A DNA stretch of 64,000 bases. Source: Marivirga atlantica (GTDB taxonomy: Bacteria > Bacteroidota > Bacteroidia > Cytophagales > Cyclobacteriaceae). This document shows, one piece after another, positions 28,001 to 36,523 of the stretch (its first letter is position 1; each line of letters begins with the position of its first letter). Where the stretch lies: contig NZ_JAERQG010000003.1 in assembly GCF_016734805.1 (NCBI RefSeq), positions 496,001 through 560,000 on the forward strand, read 5' to 3'. The translations under genes and the position numbers were made by a program. The notes below the pieces were generated by a model. That model was not told the DNA's origin and searched no databases. It saw nothing but the letters and a program-made list of their open reading frames with translations.

Positions 28001-29977
28001 AGTTGAGCCGTAATCGTTTAAAACTGCATAAAGTTTAAAAGATGCACCAGACCCCGTTAATTCGAGTGTTAAAGTATCTTTACTTCCAACACTAAAGTTA
28101 CTCAAAGCTATATGCTCGGTAGCCAATTTCACGCTGCCTTCCTGAAGTGGCGAACCATTATAGAAAGTAACAGGTATATCACCTGAAAGTGCTACATCGC
28201 CAATATTTTCATAAAGGAAACTAACGGTAAATTCTTGTTCTGGGCAAGTAGGCTGTATAATGGTAAAAGTAGAATCTATAATGGCTAAATCTGAAATAGG
28301 ATTGGTAAGGCAGCCATCAGAACTTAAAAAGGGTGATTGGTTTAAAAAACCATTTAGAGGCCTGTTAGGACCGGGAGTACAAACTCCATCTGACCAAACC
28401 AAGTGATGTTTTTGCTGCGTTCTTGGTACAGTTAAATCATCATTGATATTGACATTAAAATAAGCGTGCTGATTCCAAACTTTTCTTGCTGGCAGCCAGG
28501 GTTCTCCAGCTGATTTATAAACCCTAACTTCAGCTGGTGCATCAAGGCTGAGATCTTCGCCCCTTGTACCAGGCCTGTAAGTTTCACTGGTACAAGTCAC
28601 GCAAATCTCTGTACTGCCATCAGCATCAACATCAGCGATAATTGGGTTTTCAGTATGTGACCTGGAACGGCAATGAACAGAAATATTAATTCTACCATCT
28701 CCATCAATTATATACATATAATTCTCATCGCGGTAAACTATTTCCATTTTACCATCACCGTTGAAATCGAACAGAGTAGGTGCAGTAATACCAGAAGTTT
28801 CATCAAAAATAAAAACTGGATTAGGATCACCAAATTCATCCTTCCAAAATGGCTCCCAGTTCTCATCCAAGGCATACAAAAAACTTCCTGAAACAAACAC
28901 TGCATTGAGCTCACCATCTCCATCTATATCCCCTATATTCACACGACCTGTTCCTCTTCTCCATCCAAATTGATAATTGTTAGCTTGCATGGAAGGGTCA
29001 CTAAAAGTCTTAACCTCATTATTATACACATCCCAAAAAAAGACAGTAGTAACATTTCCACCATCTGCACCTGAAATAATCACATCTAAACGTCCATCTT
29101 GGTTATAGTCAGCTACAGAGGTCATTGCACTCATTCCAGATGGAAAACTTCCTCCTTTCGGTTGATAACTAACAGGCATAGTCGCCAGCAAAGTAAGTAC
29201 ACCTGAATCTTGAGTTCTACTTCCTAAATTCACCGAATAGATTTTATTGCCTAATACTAACTCCAGGTTTTCATCTCCAAGAATGTCAACAGCAACACCG
29301 CTACCTGGAAATCCATTCCAATCAGCATTTGAAGTTTCCACTAAACGTATACCCGTTAGTGGGTCTCTAATTTCATCTTTATAGTATAATTCTGCTTGCC
29401 CATCACGATCAAAATCTGCCAAACCTAAAGCGACAGGATCATTTTGAAGAATCTCGGATTGCCATAATGCATTTAAGCTACAATCAAATGCGTTAATCCT
29501 AAAGTTTCCAGTGCTTCTATTTATTACAAAAACCTCCCCACAATTATCATCTTCAATATTAGCCATAGCCGCACCAGACCATTCTGGATAATCTAATATT
29601 ACTTCAGATTTAATAGAAGCATCATCTCCGTTTAGCAAATAGATTTTATCTTCATACTTATTCACTGTTAATATCTCCGGTATGCCATCCCTGTCTAAAT
29701 CTCCAATAGTTGGGCTTACCACATTATTGGTTACATGATCTTCAGATTGATGACCTAATGATAAAGAAAACTGTGGAAAATCAGTCGGTTCAGCTTCACA
29801 TGATACATCATTACCCATGTAAAATCCATCACAATAACCATTCGCTGAACAGTCAGAATCATAACAGTCAACAAAACCATCTCCATCGTCATCTATGCCA
29901 TTATCGCAAATTTCCTGAGCCTGATTGAAACCTAAAAACAGAATTGAGATACCAAAAAACAGAAAAAACCTCTTCAA
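25094..29977 (-). CDS. Giant T9SS-secreted protein with FG-GAP-like repeats and MopE-type motif
   Basis: The 1627-residue protein has a signal peptide (1-20), a calcium/metal-type motif CDNGIDDDGDGFVDCYDSDC (about 24-43), and about six FG-GAP/VCBS-like repeats (about 70-450) seen as DLDRDGIPEILTVN, DFDRDGQAELYY, DYNQDGRLDVIISG, DIDGDGELNAVFVSG, DFNGDGKMEIVYRD and DVDADGSTEICVTC. The middle holds immunoglobulin-like and PKD-like segments, and residues 1400 on carry a carboxypeptidase-regulatory-like domain. The C-terminus (from about 1555, FDLSIYPNPTNGIVYVNG) is a T9SS type A sorting domain. The protein is therefore secreted to the cell surface or medium. Its binding target is unknown. Confidence 0.88.
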   Translation of the reverse strand: MKRFFLFFGISILFLGFNQAQEICDNGIDDDGDGFVDCYDSDCSANGYCDGFYMGNDVSCEAEPTDFPQFSLSLGHQSEDHVTNNVVSPTIGDLDRDGIPEILTVNKYEDKIYLLNGDDASIKSEVILDYPEWSGAAMANIEDDNCGEVFVINRSTGNFRINAFDCSLNALWQSEILQNDPVALGLADFDRDGQAELYYKDEIRDPLTGIRLVETSNADWNGFPGSGVAVDILGDENLELVLGNKIYSVNLGSRTQDSGVLTLLATMPVSYQPKGGSFPSGMSAMTSVADYNQDGRLDVIISGADGGNVTTVFFWDVYNNEVKTFSDPSMQANNYQFGWRRGTGRVNIGDIDGDGELNAVFVSGSFLYALDENWEPFWKDEFGDPNPVFIFDETSGITAPTLFDFNGDGKMEIVYRDENYMYIIDGDGRINISVHCRSRSHTENPIIADVDADGSTEICVTCTSETYRPGTRGEDLSLDAPAEVRVYKSAGEPWLPARKVWNQHAYFNVNINDDLTVPRTQQKHHLVWSDGVCTPGPNRPLNGFLNQSPFLSSDGCLTNPISDLAIIDSTFTIIQPTCPEQEFTVSFLYENIGDVALSGDIPVTFYNGSPLQEGSVKLATEHIALSNFSVGSKDTLTLELTGSGASFKLYAVLNDYGSTNPTPISLPNTNFLECDYSNNVDSIKVNPIPFQLTTEVTDNLYCSTDSAAANGTASAYTLVGDSAVTADYDFYWFDGDSVKESPDFTEPVYAGLAAGTYTVFAINNSVGCSSDTVQVEVVDIQRNVTIAEAGADIETCSQSYQLNANSPNDHEKGSWSVLSAPEGIAYGPIFSIDTLPSAYFNVRDSAVSGDYIIRWTITDNDSICNETFDELKFTYQRPPYTGEFNAAPKATFNIENTPEINLFDLLDNEDTVGMWIFRSSNNYFGTKPTYNEETGIVNLEAAASGSYSFAYLINGTSVCSVVDSVRVEFDFTNFDCNAMKLTGITEGASCSNTEDGSIYLLADSVSHTDSLSVVVYSDETDNYFETVKNPGNGLMIELNQQFAPGLYEVIVEDLLLGCVDTLSLNIGSKYEFTPSVLNITNEDYGNQGNGSFTMETNISGEQYEIFLNGTSYRVLSADTKVVEVGNLSSGNYSVEVQDLTFGCKASLNVQIDENLNTATDITSFVINEQLSAAVIDSIDHQIKIEVATGTDLTSLIPIIELSAGASIQPSANQSIDFTEVVDFMVTAEDGETSQVWNVEVTMKGNQSISFALPDTLYQDQSPIQLSASSSSGLPVKFAIESGNASINNNQLILNGASNLTVTAFIEGNDSLNYAETKESVEVLGIYNLSFDVLRPNDDPVEVGLAKLFSLEGGLYQRSSFTKGDLSFSGIRDGAYIIQVIPIGSSSADLFPTYYADTHFHRSATVLNINDNIDTDMYMLPKRTSPQQEVGRGNIKGKVVKAEGSNNSRMAVEDLAEGEGIRELIIYLIEKETNSIVHVDVTDSTGSFEMLEISEGDYELRLDIPGIDQSASTFDLPIESLMRELNLTIYLNNSGIVNVETDAILSNEKPVFDLSIYPNPTNGIVYVNGYQGPAQEIEVVASNGQVVKRVKLTEASNQKIDLSGLGSGIYFLQADGSKQQGRVKVVIE

Positions 29978-30017
29978 TACACTTAGTTTAGCGGTGACTA
30001 TTATTTTTAATATGCAG

Positions 30018-30025
30018 CAAAGGTA
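30018..30025 (-). promoter_or_regulatory. -7 element before the giant secreted protein gene
   Basis: The minus strand reads TACCTTTG, a match to TAnnTTTG, 41 bases before the start codon. I see no clear -33 element. Confidence 0.4.
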
Positions 30026-30137
30026 TCATTTATTTGAGATAACGGCATGCTTACATTTATTAATTAACTCGTATGTAATATTATGATTAAGTTAACATCA
30101 AATATGAAGTAACTCAGAAATCTGTAAACGGTTAAAC

Positions 30138-30848
30138 TCACCCAAAATGACTCTTCTTAAATGTTTTCGATAAGAGGATGAGCAGGCCTAAAAAATATAG
30201 TAAAGCAAAAGATAAGTTTACAAAAGGAAAGTTACCAAGCAGTATTTGATCTGTAGCCTGAAAAAGCCAGTGCGTTGGAAATACACCAAAGGCCCATTTA
30301 AACTGCTCCGGCACAAAAAAGGCTGCAAAAGGAATAAGTACTATGATGTTGAAGGCTTTGGCATATACCATCCCTTGCATACGGTTTTTAACAAACGAGT
30401 TAATGCCTAAAGCATAAACCGGTACAATTAAAGCTGTAATAGCTGAAAGCACCACATTCTGCCAAATGGCAACAGTATAAAACTCCTGTACTTCCAACAT
30501 TATAAAGTTTAGTAAAAAAGTGAACACATAAGGAAATAAAAATCTGCTTATGACAAACTCTGTTAAGCTTAAAGGAACGATTCCATAAACTTTTGCTACT
30601 TCAGTCTCTTTTTCATCGAGCAAAACCATGCTATTGATAAAGCAGAACATTTGCGTATTTTCTACTAAAATAACCACCATAATCAAATTGAGATACGGTT
30701 TTACCACCTCAAATTCACTTACTAAATAGGGCAAGCCAAAAATAACAATGGCAAAAAGTATTAAGGGTAAAGCCAAAAACGACTTTAAAGAAGGATCTCT
30801 GAATATTAGCTTGAAATCTGTCACTGCAAGTTTAATAAGCTTTTGCAT
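30138..30848 (-). CDS. ABC exporter permease subunit 2
   Basis: The 236-residue protein is an integral membrane protein with about six hydrophobic helices (segments near 20-45, 50-75, 100-125, 130-155, 160-180 and 205-230). The N-terminal LAVTDFKLIFRDPSLKSFLALP pattern is typical of ABC-2 type permeases. It follows the other permease gene by 3 bases, so the exporter is a heterodimer with one ATPase. The arrangement of TetR, ATPase and two permeases resembles drug or toxin exporters; the fluoroquinolone exporter of mycobacteria has the same layout, but the substrate here is unknown. Confidence 0.8.
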   Translation of the reverse strand: MQKLIKLAVTDFKLIFRDPSLKSFLALPLILFAIVIFGLPYLVSEFEVVKPYLNLIMVVILVENTQMFCFINSMVLLDEKETEVAKVYGIVPLSLTEFVISRFLFPYVFTFLLNFIMLEVQEFYTVAIWQNVVLSAITALIVPVYALGINSFVKNRMQGMVYAKAFNIIVLIPFAAFFVPEQFKWAFGVFPTHWLFQATDQILLGNFPFVNLSFALLYFLGLLILLSKTFKKSHFG

Positions 30849-30851
30849 GCC

Positions 30852-31553
30852 TTATAATTTTAATGAAATAGCTTTACTGAATCTATAATAGGCCATCCTA
30901 TAAAAGGCCAATACAAAAAATAATGTAGCAGGTACTACATACCAAAGTTCAAAAGGTGTTCCGCTTATGCCATAATCAATCAAATCTATGCTCGATTGAA
31001 TCGGCACTAAGTAAGCCAACCAGCCCAAATCAACTATTTGAAAATAGTGAATAAGCGGTAGCGCTACCAAAGTGAGAAAGACAGGAACAGATCGCATAGC
31101 AAATTTCAAAAACTCATCCGTATAGCTCAACATGAAAACACCCAAAGAGGCTGAAATTAGGCAAATGGCCATGCACCCGATAGTGAATGCTAACATATTA
31201 AAGTCGAGGCCTAATATGGCAAAAGCAAGAATAAGCGCACATATTGTTCCAATTAAACTCAGAGCGATTATTTTAGCTAAGAGATAGTGATGAACCTTTA
31301 AAGGACTCACAAAAATAGCCGACAGTATGTCGTACTTCATTTCAGTATAAATCGCCAATGCCACGAAAAAGTAACCAATAACTGTAGGGTCGTTTAATAT
31401 AATGACCACCATAAGTCCTTCCAGATTTTCCGTATCTTTCAAAAAGAAAAGTAGCAAACCATAAATCAAGGTAACAGCAAGACTAACATTGATAATATTA
31501 TTTTTCTGAAGGAGCTTAAACTCCCAAACCAACTGTTTAAAAAATGCCCTCAT
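30852..31553 (-). CDS. ABC exporter permease subunit 1
   Basis: The 233-residue protein has about six membrane helices (near 20-38, 50-70, 95-115, 120-142, 155-175 and 205-225) and an ABC-2 type layout. The first part, FFKQLVWEFKLLQKNNII, is a cytoplasmic amphipathic start common to these permeases. Its start codon overlaps the stop codon of the ATPase gene by 4 bases (ATGA-type coupling), and the other permease follows after 3 bases. The pair may form the membrane part of one exporter. Confidence 0.8.
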   Translation of the reverse strand: MRAFFKQLVWEFKLLQKNNIINVSLAVTLIYGLLLFFLKDTENLEGLMVVIILNDPTVIGYFFVALAIYTEMKYDILSAIFVSPLKVHHYLLAKIIALSLIGTICALILAFAILGLDFNMLAFTIGCMAICLISASLGVFMLSYTDEFLKFAMRSVPVFLTLVALPLIHYFQIVDLGWLAYLVPIQSSIDLIDYGISGTPFELWYVVPATLFFVLAFYRMAYYRFSKAISLKL

Positions 31554-32401
31554 CCTTTTAAAGATTTACCAGTTACCTCGATAAAAACCTCTTCCAAAGT
31601 AGCATCTAAGGTTTCCATTCGCTTTACTTCTCTTTCCTTAATGAAATTCAGAAATTCACGATTATCACCTATTTGAGCTAAAGGAAACTCCTGACTTTGC
31701 CCATTACCTAACTCTACATTAACGGCTTCTCTGCCATATTGATGTTTCAAATTCTGAGGTGTATCAGTGGCTACCAGCTGGCCTTCAACTATGAATGCCA
31801 CCCTATCACAAATGTGATCTGCCGTTTCCATGCTGTGCGTGGTTACAAAAATGGTTTTACCTGCTTCTTTTAGACTCAAAATATGCTCTTTGATTTTGTG
31901 CGCATTAACAGGATCAAGTCCTGAAGTAGGCTCATCAAAAAATAGGATGTCAGGATCATGCTGGATAGCCCGAATAAAATTGAGCCTCATTTTCATCCCC
32001 TTTGAGTAGGACTCCACCGTTTTATTCATTGCATCTGACAGATCAACCATCTCAAAAAGTGATTCAACAGATCGACTTTTTCCACTCGGATAAAAAGAAG
32101 CAAAAAGCTCCAGGTTCTCCTTGCCTGTTAGCTTCATATAATGGTTAGGTAGTTCAAAGCCTACTCCTATTTTCTCGAAATAGCTATTATCCCATTTTGT
32201 TAAGTCTTTGCCAGCAACCTCAACCTTACCACTAAAACCTGTCAATATTTTATACAATACTTTCTGTGCGGTACTTTTACCCGATCCTGAAGGACCTAAA
32301 AAACCGAAAACCTCTCCATTTTTGATTTCAAAATTTAAGCCCTTTAGTGTTGGGGCTTCGTTTGAAGGATAGGTATAAACTAAATTTTCAACTTTTATCA
32401 T
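31550..32401 (-). CDS. ABC exporter ATP-binding subunit
   Basis: The 283-residue ATPase has Walker A GPSGSGKST (near 36-44), a Q-loop region, signature YSKGMKMRL (near 130-140), Walker B DILFFDEPTSGLDP (near 155-168) and the H-loop TTHSMETADH (near 190). A C-terminal extension of about 60 residues (ending EEVFIEVTGKSLKG) is typical of exporter ATPases of the drug-resistance ATPase type. Its start lies inside the end of the TetR gene (14-base overlap) and its stop overlaps the permease start, so all four genes are tightly coupled. Confidence 0.9.
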   Translation of the reverse strand: MIKVENLVYTYPSNEAPTLKGLNFEIKNGEVFGFLGPSGSGKSTAQKVLYKILTGFSGKVEVAGKDLTKWDNSYFEKIGVGFELPNHYMKLTGKENLELFASFYPSGKSRSVESLFEMVDLSDAMNKTVESYSKGMKMRLNFIRAIQHDPDILFFDEPTSGLDPVNAHKIKEHILSLKEAGKTIFVTTHSMETADHICDRVAFIVEGQLVATDTPQNLKHQYGREAVNVELGNGQSQEFPLAQIGDNREFLNFIKEREVKRMETLDATLEEVFIEVTGKSLKG

Positions 32402-33062
32402 GATCAGATGCGTTAAATGCCGGCTTTACTAAATTGATATAATGTTGTACATGCTCCATGAGCAGTTCTTCTTTATGATGATATACTGGTAATTGCTCTG
32501 CTATACTTTTCTGAGGATTTACCAGACCAATAAATTGTAGATGTTCCTGCATATCTCGGCCCGTATGAAAAAGTGAATAGGCCATTATATTAGTCGGAAT
32601 ATCATTTCTAAAAAGTCCCTTTTCAATTTCGGCTTTTACAAGCTCCTCGAAAATCTGTACCGCCTGCTGCATCATGTTATCAAATAAAGGTTTAACCGAT
32701 GGTGAGTGCAAGTTCTGAGACAATCCAAAAAGGAAGTGACTTTCTAAGTGGTGCTCAGTATCAAAATTGAGTCCTACTTTGAAGAGCTCAATAAAATAAG
32801 ACCAGAAATCAGGATAATCGTCTCTCTTAATCTGTGCTATGTAGGCTGCCTTTACCGCATTGGCTTTTTCGATTAGATAAAGAAACAAATCCATCTTGTC
32901 TTCAAAGTATTGGTAAATGCTTCCCTTGGCTATACCAAGTTGTTTCACCACCTCTGAAATAGATGCTTCATCATAAGGCTTTACGGCAAACTCTCTGAGA
33001 AAAGCTTTTGTAATTAGCGCTTTCTTTTCAGCTTTCAGTTTGTTAAATGTAGCTTTAGGCAT
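32388..33062 (-). CDS. TetR-family repressor of the ABC exporter operon
   Basis: The 224-residue protein has an N-terminal helix-turn-helix with the pattern EASISEVVKQLGIAKGSIYQ (near 35-54) and YFEDKMDLFLYLIEKA, then a ligand-binding helical domain typical of the TetR family. It is the first gene of the operon and is followed by the exporter, so it probably represses its own transcription until an inducer binds. Two palindromes (33068-33081 and 33100-33113) sit over its promoter. The inducer is unknown. Confidence 0.88.
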   Translation of the reverse strand: MPKATFNKLKAEKKALITKAFLREFAVKPYDEASISEVVKQLGIAKGSIYQYFEDKMDLFLYLIEKANAVKAAYIAQIKRDDYPDFWSYFIELFKVGLNFDTEHHLESHFLFGLSQNLHSPSVKPLFDNMMQQAVQIFEELVKAEIEKGLFRNDIPTNIMAYSLFHTGRDMQEHLQFIGLVNPQKSIAEQLPVYHHKEELLMEHVQHYINLVKPAFNASDHDKS

Positions 33063-33067
33063 ATTTA

Positions 33068-33113
33068 TGACTTATCAGTCACAAATATAAAATAAATTAT
33101 GACTAGTTAGTCA
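33068..33113. promoter_or_regulatory. Promoter with two TGACT-N4-AGTCA operators
   Basis: TGACTTATCAGTCA (33068-33081) and TGACTAGTTAGTCA (33100-33113) are two copies of one palindrome, 32 bases apart (about three helical turns). Between them the minus strand reads TATATTTG (33089-33082), a perfect TAnnTTTG element. One box covers the start point, the other the -33 region, which is the layout of an autorepressor. Confidence 0.7.
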
Positions 33114-33260
33114 CTTTAATTTAAAAAAGTTTTAAGAATGTTTTTATAAAATAAACTGCATATGGCATTTACGCTACTATCACTTAGTTGTAAATACCCT
33201 AATCAGGGTATGTAATAAAGATTAAAGAACCCATACTTTTGAAAAAAAACATATACAGTT

Positions 33261-34175
33261 ATGAAAAAGCTAATTATTCTTATTCTAGTTTGTACACCCT
33301 TCATGTTATCAGCGCAAGTACTCACTAAAAAAGACCTTAAAGACCGCAGTTACGGTGCAAAAAAACTTAAGAAAGCACCCAGAGAGATTTATATAAACAG
33401 CTTCTACATTGATTATCAAACCTATAAAGCAGTTTCTGCCTCTGCAGCTTCAGGGTTTAATAAATCCACAGCAAGTATAGCAGTAGGGATGATAAGCGAA
33501 CTAAGTCCTGAAGATTTTCAACAGATTACCGACAAAGCATATGCAAGAGCTGAAAAAAAGTTAAAGGAAGCAGGCTTTAGAATTGTTCCTGCAGAAGAAG
33601 CCAAGGACATAGACATGTTTAAAAAATTAGATATGATTAAAGGAGGTACTAATATTACCGGTACTTCAGTAAATACCATCCCTTCAAATAAATCATTTTT
33701 TTATAAGCCAAGCACTTTAGATAATAGTCCAAAGCTTTCAAAACAACTGGGTGATATACCTGTATTTGAATTAGCTATTCAAGTTAACTTCGTTGAGCTA
33801 ATGAGAGATAATATTGGCACAGGCTCAACCTCTGTTAAAGGTAAAGTAGACCTTACTTTTTTCCCGAGTATAAGCAGAGTTGTTTGGTCTAATGGGGGCA
33901 TAATGGGTGCTGCCAAAACAATGGTGATTTTTGACTCAAAGGGAAGACCGATTGAAATACCAGGCGTAATTAAATCTCAGAAATTAAAAGAATACGCTAA
34001 TGCTAAGGGCAAAACAGATTATATAACTGGTACCAAGTACAATGTAAAAGAAAAGATAGAGGTAAGCCATCCTGTGAATATCGATAGAGACCTTTACATA
34101 AAACAAGTTGACACCTATATAAATGCATATGTAGATATTCTAGTTGATGAATTCTTAGAGTATGCCGTTAAATAG
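33261..34175 (+). CDS. Exported protein of unknown function
   Basis: The 304-residue product has a signal peptide (MKKLIILILVCTPFMLSAQ). The mature part has a YINSFYIDYQTYKAV segment near 45, an alpha-helical stretch near 95-115 (KAYARAEKKLKEAGFRIVPAEEA) like proteins that belong to CsgG-type or similar lipid-associated complexes, and a C-terminal helix (VDTYINAYVDILVDEFLEYA). I do not recognise a family. It is followed by a bidirectional terminator and faces a convergent lipoprotein gene. There is no operon partner. Confidence 0.6.
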   Translation: MKKLIILILVCTPFMLSAQVLTKKDLKDRSYGAKKLKKAPREIYINSFYIDYQTYKAVSASAASGFNKSTASIAVGMISELSPEDFQQITDKAYARAEKKLKEAGFRIVPAEEAKDIDMFKKLDMIKGGTNITGTSVNTIPSNKSFFYKPSTLDNSPKLSKQLGDIPVFELAIQVNFVELMRDNIGTGSTSVKGKVDLTFFPSISRVVWSNGGIMGAAKTMVIFDSKGRPIEIPGVIKSQKLKEYANAKGKTDYITGTKYNVKEKIEVSHPVNIDRDLYIKQVDTYINAYVDILVDEFLEYAVK

Positions 34176-34193
34176 TTAATTATTATTAAATAA

Positions 34194-34221
34194 AAAAGCG
34201 TGCATAGTAATGCACGCTTTT
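34194..34221. terminator. Bidirectional terminator
   Basis: AAAAGCGTGCA (34194-34204) and TGCACGCTTTT (34211-34221) form an 11-base-pair stem with a 6-base loop. It separates convergent genes and has T-tracts in both directions. Confidence 0.9.
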
Positions 34222-34244
34222 AACCTTCTCAAAAACCAACTTAC

Positions 34245-35066
34245 TTAATTTGCAGGAGTAAGCACTACCGTTCCGGCATCACCGTAGGTATTGCTCCACT
34301 CCAAATTGATAGTGCCATCCGCATTTACTGTTCCACTAATGGTAAAAGGATCTCCATATCTATCAGCATCCCCGAGGTCAGATAAACTATTGCATATATC
34401 TCTAACTCTTCCAGAAGGTGGAGTATCATCATAGCCTTGAGGATATAAACCAAAAGACATATCGTCAATTGAGTAAACACCATCTGTCTCAGTTGGCGTT
34501 AATTCCACTTGAGCCGATAAACCTGCGTAAGGAGCGGCTTCCCCACCGGAACCATCTCCGAATGAACCTGAAGCAGTAGTATTATAAATACCACCAATAT
34601 CAGATGGACAAGAGAAGTTGATGCTCCATTCAGGATTGCCAAGAGGTGTTAATTCTCGGCCATCCTCCATCATAATGCTAATACCAAACACCCACTTATC
34701 TCCTGGTGATAAATCAGCCTCAGTTAACACATTTCCATTTACAGGAACATCTGCAAAAAGGTCATTGGTAGAAATTACCAAATCACCGGATTCAGTAATA
34801 GGACTTAATGAAACTACTTCAGAATTACCTTCAGTAGTCATCAATTGCTTAGTTATCTGAACTTCATCAATTGATGCGCTAGATGTTTCCTGTAAATCAA
34901 ATGATAAAGTTACCTCACTGGTTTCACCATTTAGGTAGCTTGATGTTCCTGACACTACAACATCTCCACCTTCTGATACATTATCTATCAATAGTTCTTC
35001 CTCTAAACATGCGGTAAGAGAAAGCACCATTAAAAACAAACTGATTCTATATATTATATTTTTCAT
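34245..35066 (-). CDS. Lipoprotein of a SusCD-like operon
   Basis: The 273-residue protein has a lipoprotein signal with lipobox SLTAC (cysteine at residue 20) and a mature part rich in beta-sheet sequence, with a domain of about 110 residues after GIYNTTASGSFGDGSG. It is the third gene after susC-like and susD-like genes (14-base gap to the latter). By position it should be a surface lipoprotein that helps capture the ligand, as in other Sus-like systems, but no carbohydrate-binding motif is recognisable. Confidence 0.65.
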   Translation of the reverse strand: MKNIIYRISLFLMVLSLTACLEEELLIDNVSEGGDVVVSGTSSYLNGETSEVTLSFDLQETSSASIDEVQITKQLMTTEGNSEVVSLSPITESGDLVISTNDLFADVPVNGNVLTEADLSPGDKWVFGISIMMEDGRELTPLGNPEWSINFSCPSDIGGIYNTTASGSFGDGSGGEAAPYAGLSAQVELTPTETDGVYSIDDMSFGLYPQGYDDTPPSGRVRDICNSLSDLGDADRYGDPFTISGTVNADGTINLEWSNTYGDAGTVVLTPAN

Positions 35067-35079
35067 GATATTGTCGTTT

Positions 35080-36507
35080 TTAGTTTACATCCCATTCTAC
35101 CGGATCATTAAAAATATTCACCGCTGGTGGATTGCCTGGGTTATTCGTCAACTCAGCATTCACATAAGGGTATCTTAATGGAATGATGCCTCCGGATATG
35201 TTATTCTGAGCTGGAGTGAGAGCCGGTATACCTGATCTTCTCCATTCATTATAAGCTTCTACACCTCTGGCAAAAAGAGAGATATATCTTTGAGTCATCA
35301 ACTGGTCATATGCATTGTTAGCGTCATATGCCGCTGGTTGACCTGAATCTAAATAATTGCCTACTGCCACACCATAGTAATCAAATGCTGCGGTTACCGC
35401 TTCTTCATAGAGCTGTTGTGCATTTGCACCATTCACCCAACCTCTGATAGCTGCCTCGGCCTCTACGAATTTCACATCATAATAGGTTAAAAGTGGTACT
35501 GGTGAAGTCTCCTGAACAAATACAGTCCCGATACGTGATACAATGGTATTTCCACTGCCATCCTGAGGTAAATTAGTCGGGTTACCATTAGGCACTCCTG
35601 AATAATCACCGTTGACATCTCTCCTGAGTAATGTACCTACTCTAGGATCATTCAAATCTTCCAGAATTGCTACAAAGGTATCCGAAGCACCATAATCTGT
35701 GGCTCTGTTAAACTCCTGCTGAAAAAGTGGATTAGCATTGGTTTCAAGCCTTGAACCAAAGATTAATTCTACATCATCTCCACTTTCCAGTATAGGAGCA
35801 CCACTATTGAGAATAGCTGACACACCATCTCGTGCTGCATTTTCATCAACCTCAGAAAGCCTCATATAAGCCACCAGCTTGATAGAATTAGCGAATTTTA
35901 TCCATAGAGCCATGTCTCCTCCTGCAATTAAATCTTCTGTTGCTATTACGGCAGATTCCTCATCAACCTCATCAATAGCCAGATCTAACTCGGCAATTAT
36001 GTCACTATAAACATCTCTCTGCTCATCATAAGCAGGAGTGATATTACCTGCTACTCCATTTAATGCTTCAGTATAAGGTATATCACCAAACAGGTCAGCC
36101 ATCATTTGGAAATAATAGGCTTTCATGATCCTTGCTTGTGCTCTATAATTAGGCAGCTCTTCTGACTGATCAATAATAATTTGCAAGTCGTTCAGAGCTC
36201 CAGCATAAATTTGAGCCCATGCATTATTAAAAGTAGCATCCGTTACATCGTATCTATCAATACGCTGATACTGGCCACCAGTAGTTGCCCAATGCTGCAC
36301 CCAAAATGAAGCGGCTCTATTCAATTCACCACCTAGATAGTAGGTTCCCTGTACCTGAGCAGATGGTAAAAGAAAGTTTGATGGTACAGCCTCAGGATTA
36401 TTCGGATTTTCATTAATCTCCGTAATATCCTCCAAACATGCTGAAAGTGTTGCTGAAAACAGCAAAAGCACAAACAGTCTGATTATATATATATTTATGT
36501 TTTTCAT
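35080..36507 (-). CDS. SusD/RagB-like outer-membrane lipoprotein (SusD-like_2 type)
   Basis: The 475-residue lipoprotein has the lipobox TLSAC (cysteine near 24) and the pattern of the SusD-like_2 group: ACLEDITEINENPNNPEAVPSN at the start, AQARIMKAYYFQMMADLFGDIPYTEA (split) near 125-150, and TQRYISLFARGVEAYNEWRRSG near 410-432. SusD proteins cap the SusC channel and bind the ligand. This group is often linked to peptide or non-glycan substrates, so the cargo is not assumed to be a sugar. It is co-transcribed with the SusC-like gene (16-base gap). Confidence 0.9.
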   Translation of the reverse strand: MKNINIYIIRLFVLLLFSATLSACLEDITEINENPNNPEAVPSNFLLPSAQVQGTYYLGGELNRAASFWVQHWATTGGQYQRIDRYDVTDATFNNAWAQIYAGALNDLQIIIDQSEELPNYRAQARIMKAYYFQMMADLFGDIPYTEALNGVAGNITPAYDEQRDVYSDIIAELDLAIDEVDEESAVIATEDLIAGGDMALWIKFANSIKLVAYMRLSEVDENAARDGVSAILNSGAPILESGDDVELIFGSRLETNANPLFQQEFNRATDYGASDTFVAILEDLNDPRVGTLLRRDVNGDYSGVPNGNPTNLPQDGSGNTIVSRIGTVFVQETSPVPLLTYYDVKFVEAEAAIRGWVNGANAQQLYEEAVTAAFDYYGVAVGNYLDSGQPAAYDANNAYDQLMTQRYISLFARGVEAYNEWRRSGIPALTPAQNNISGGIIPLRYPYVNAELTNNPGNPPAVNIFNDPVEWDVN

Positions 36508-36523
36508 GATTTCTTCGCTTATG

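Noticed and set aside
28673-28973. Several short frames in the opposite direction inside the giant secreted protein gene
   Set aside because: They arise from the repeated calcium-type motifs in the coding strand and show no start or family signal of their own.
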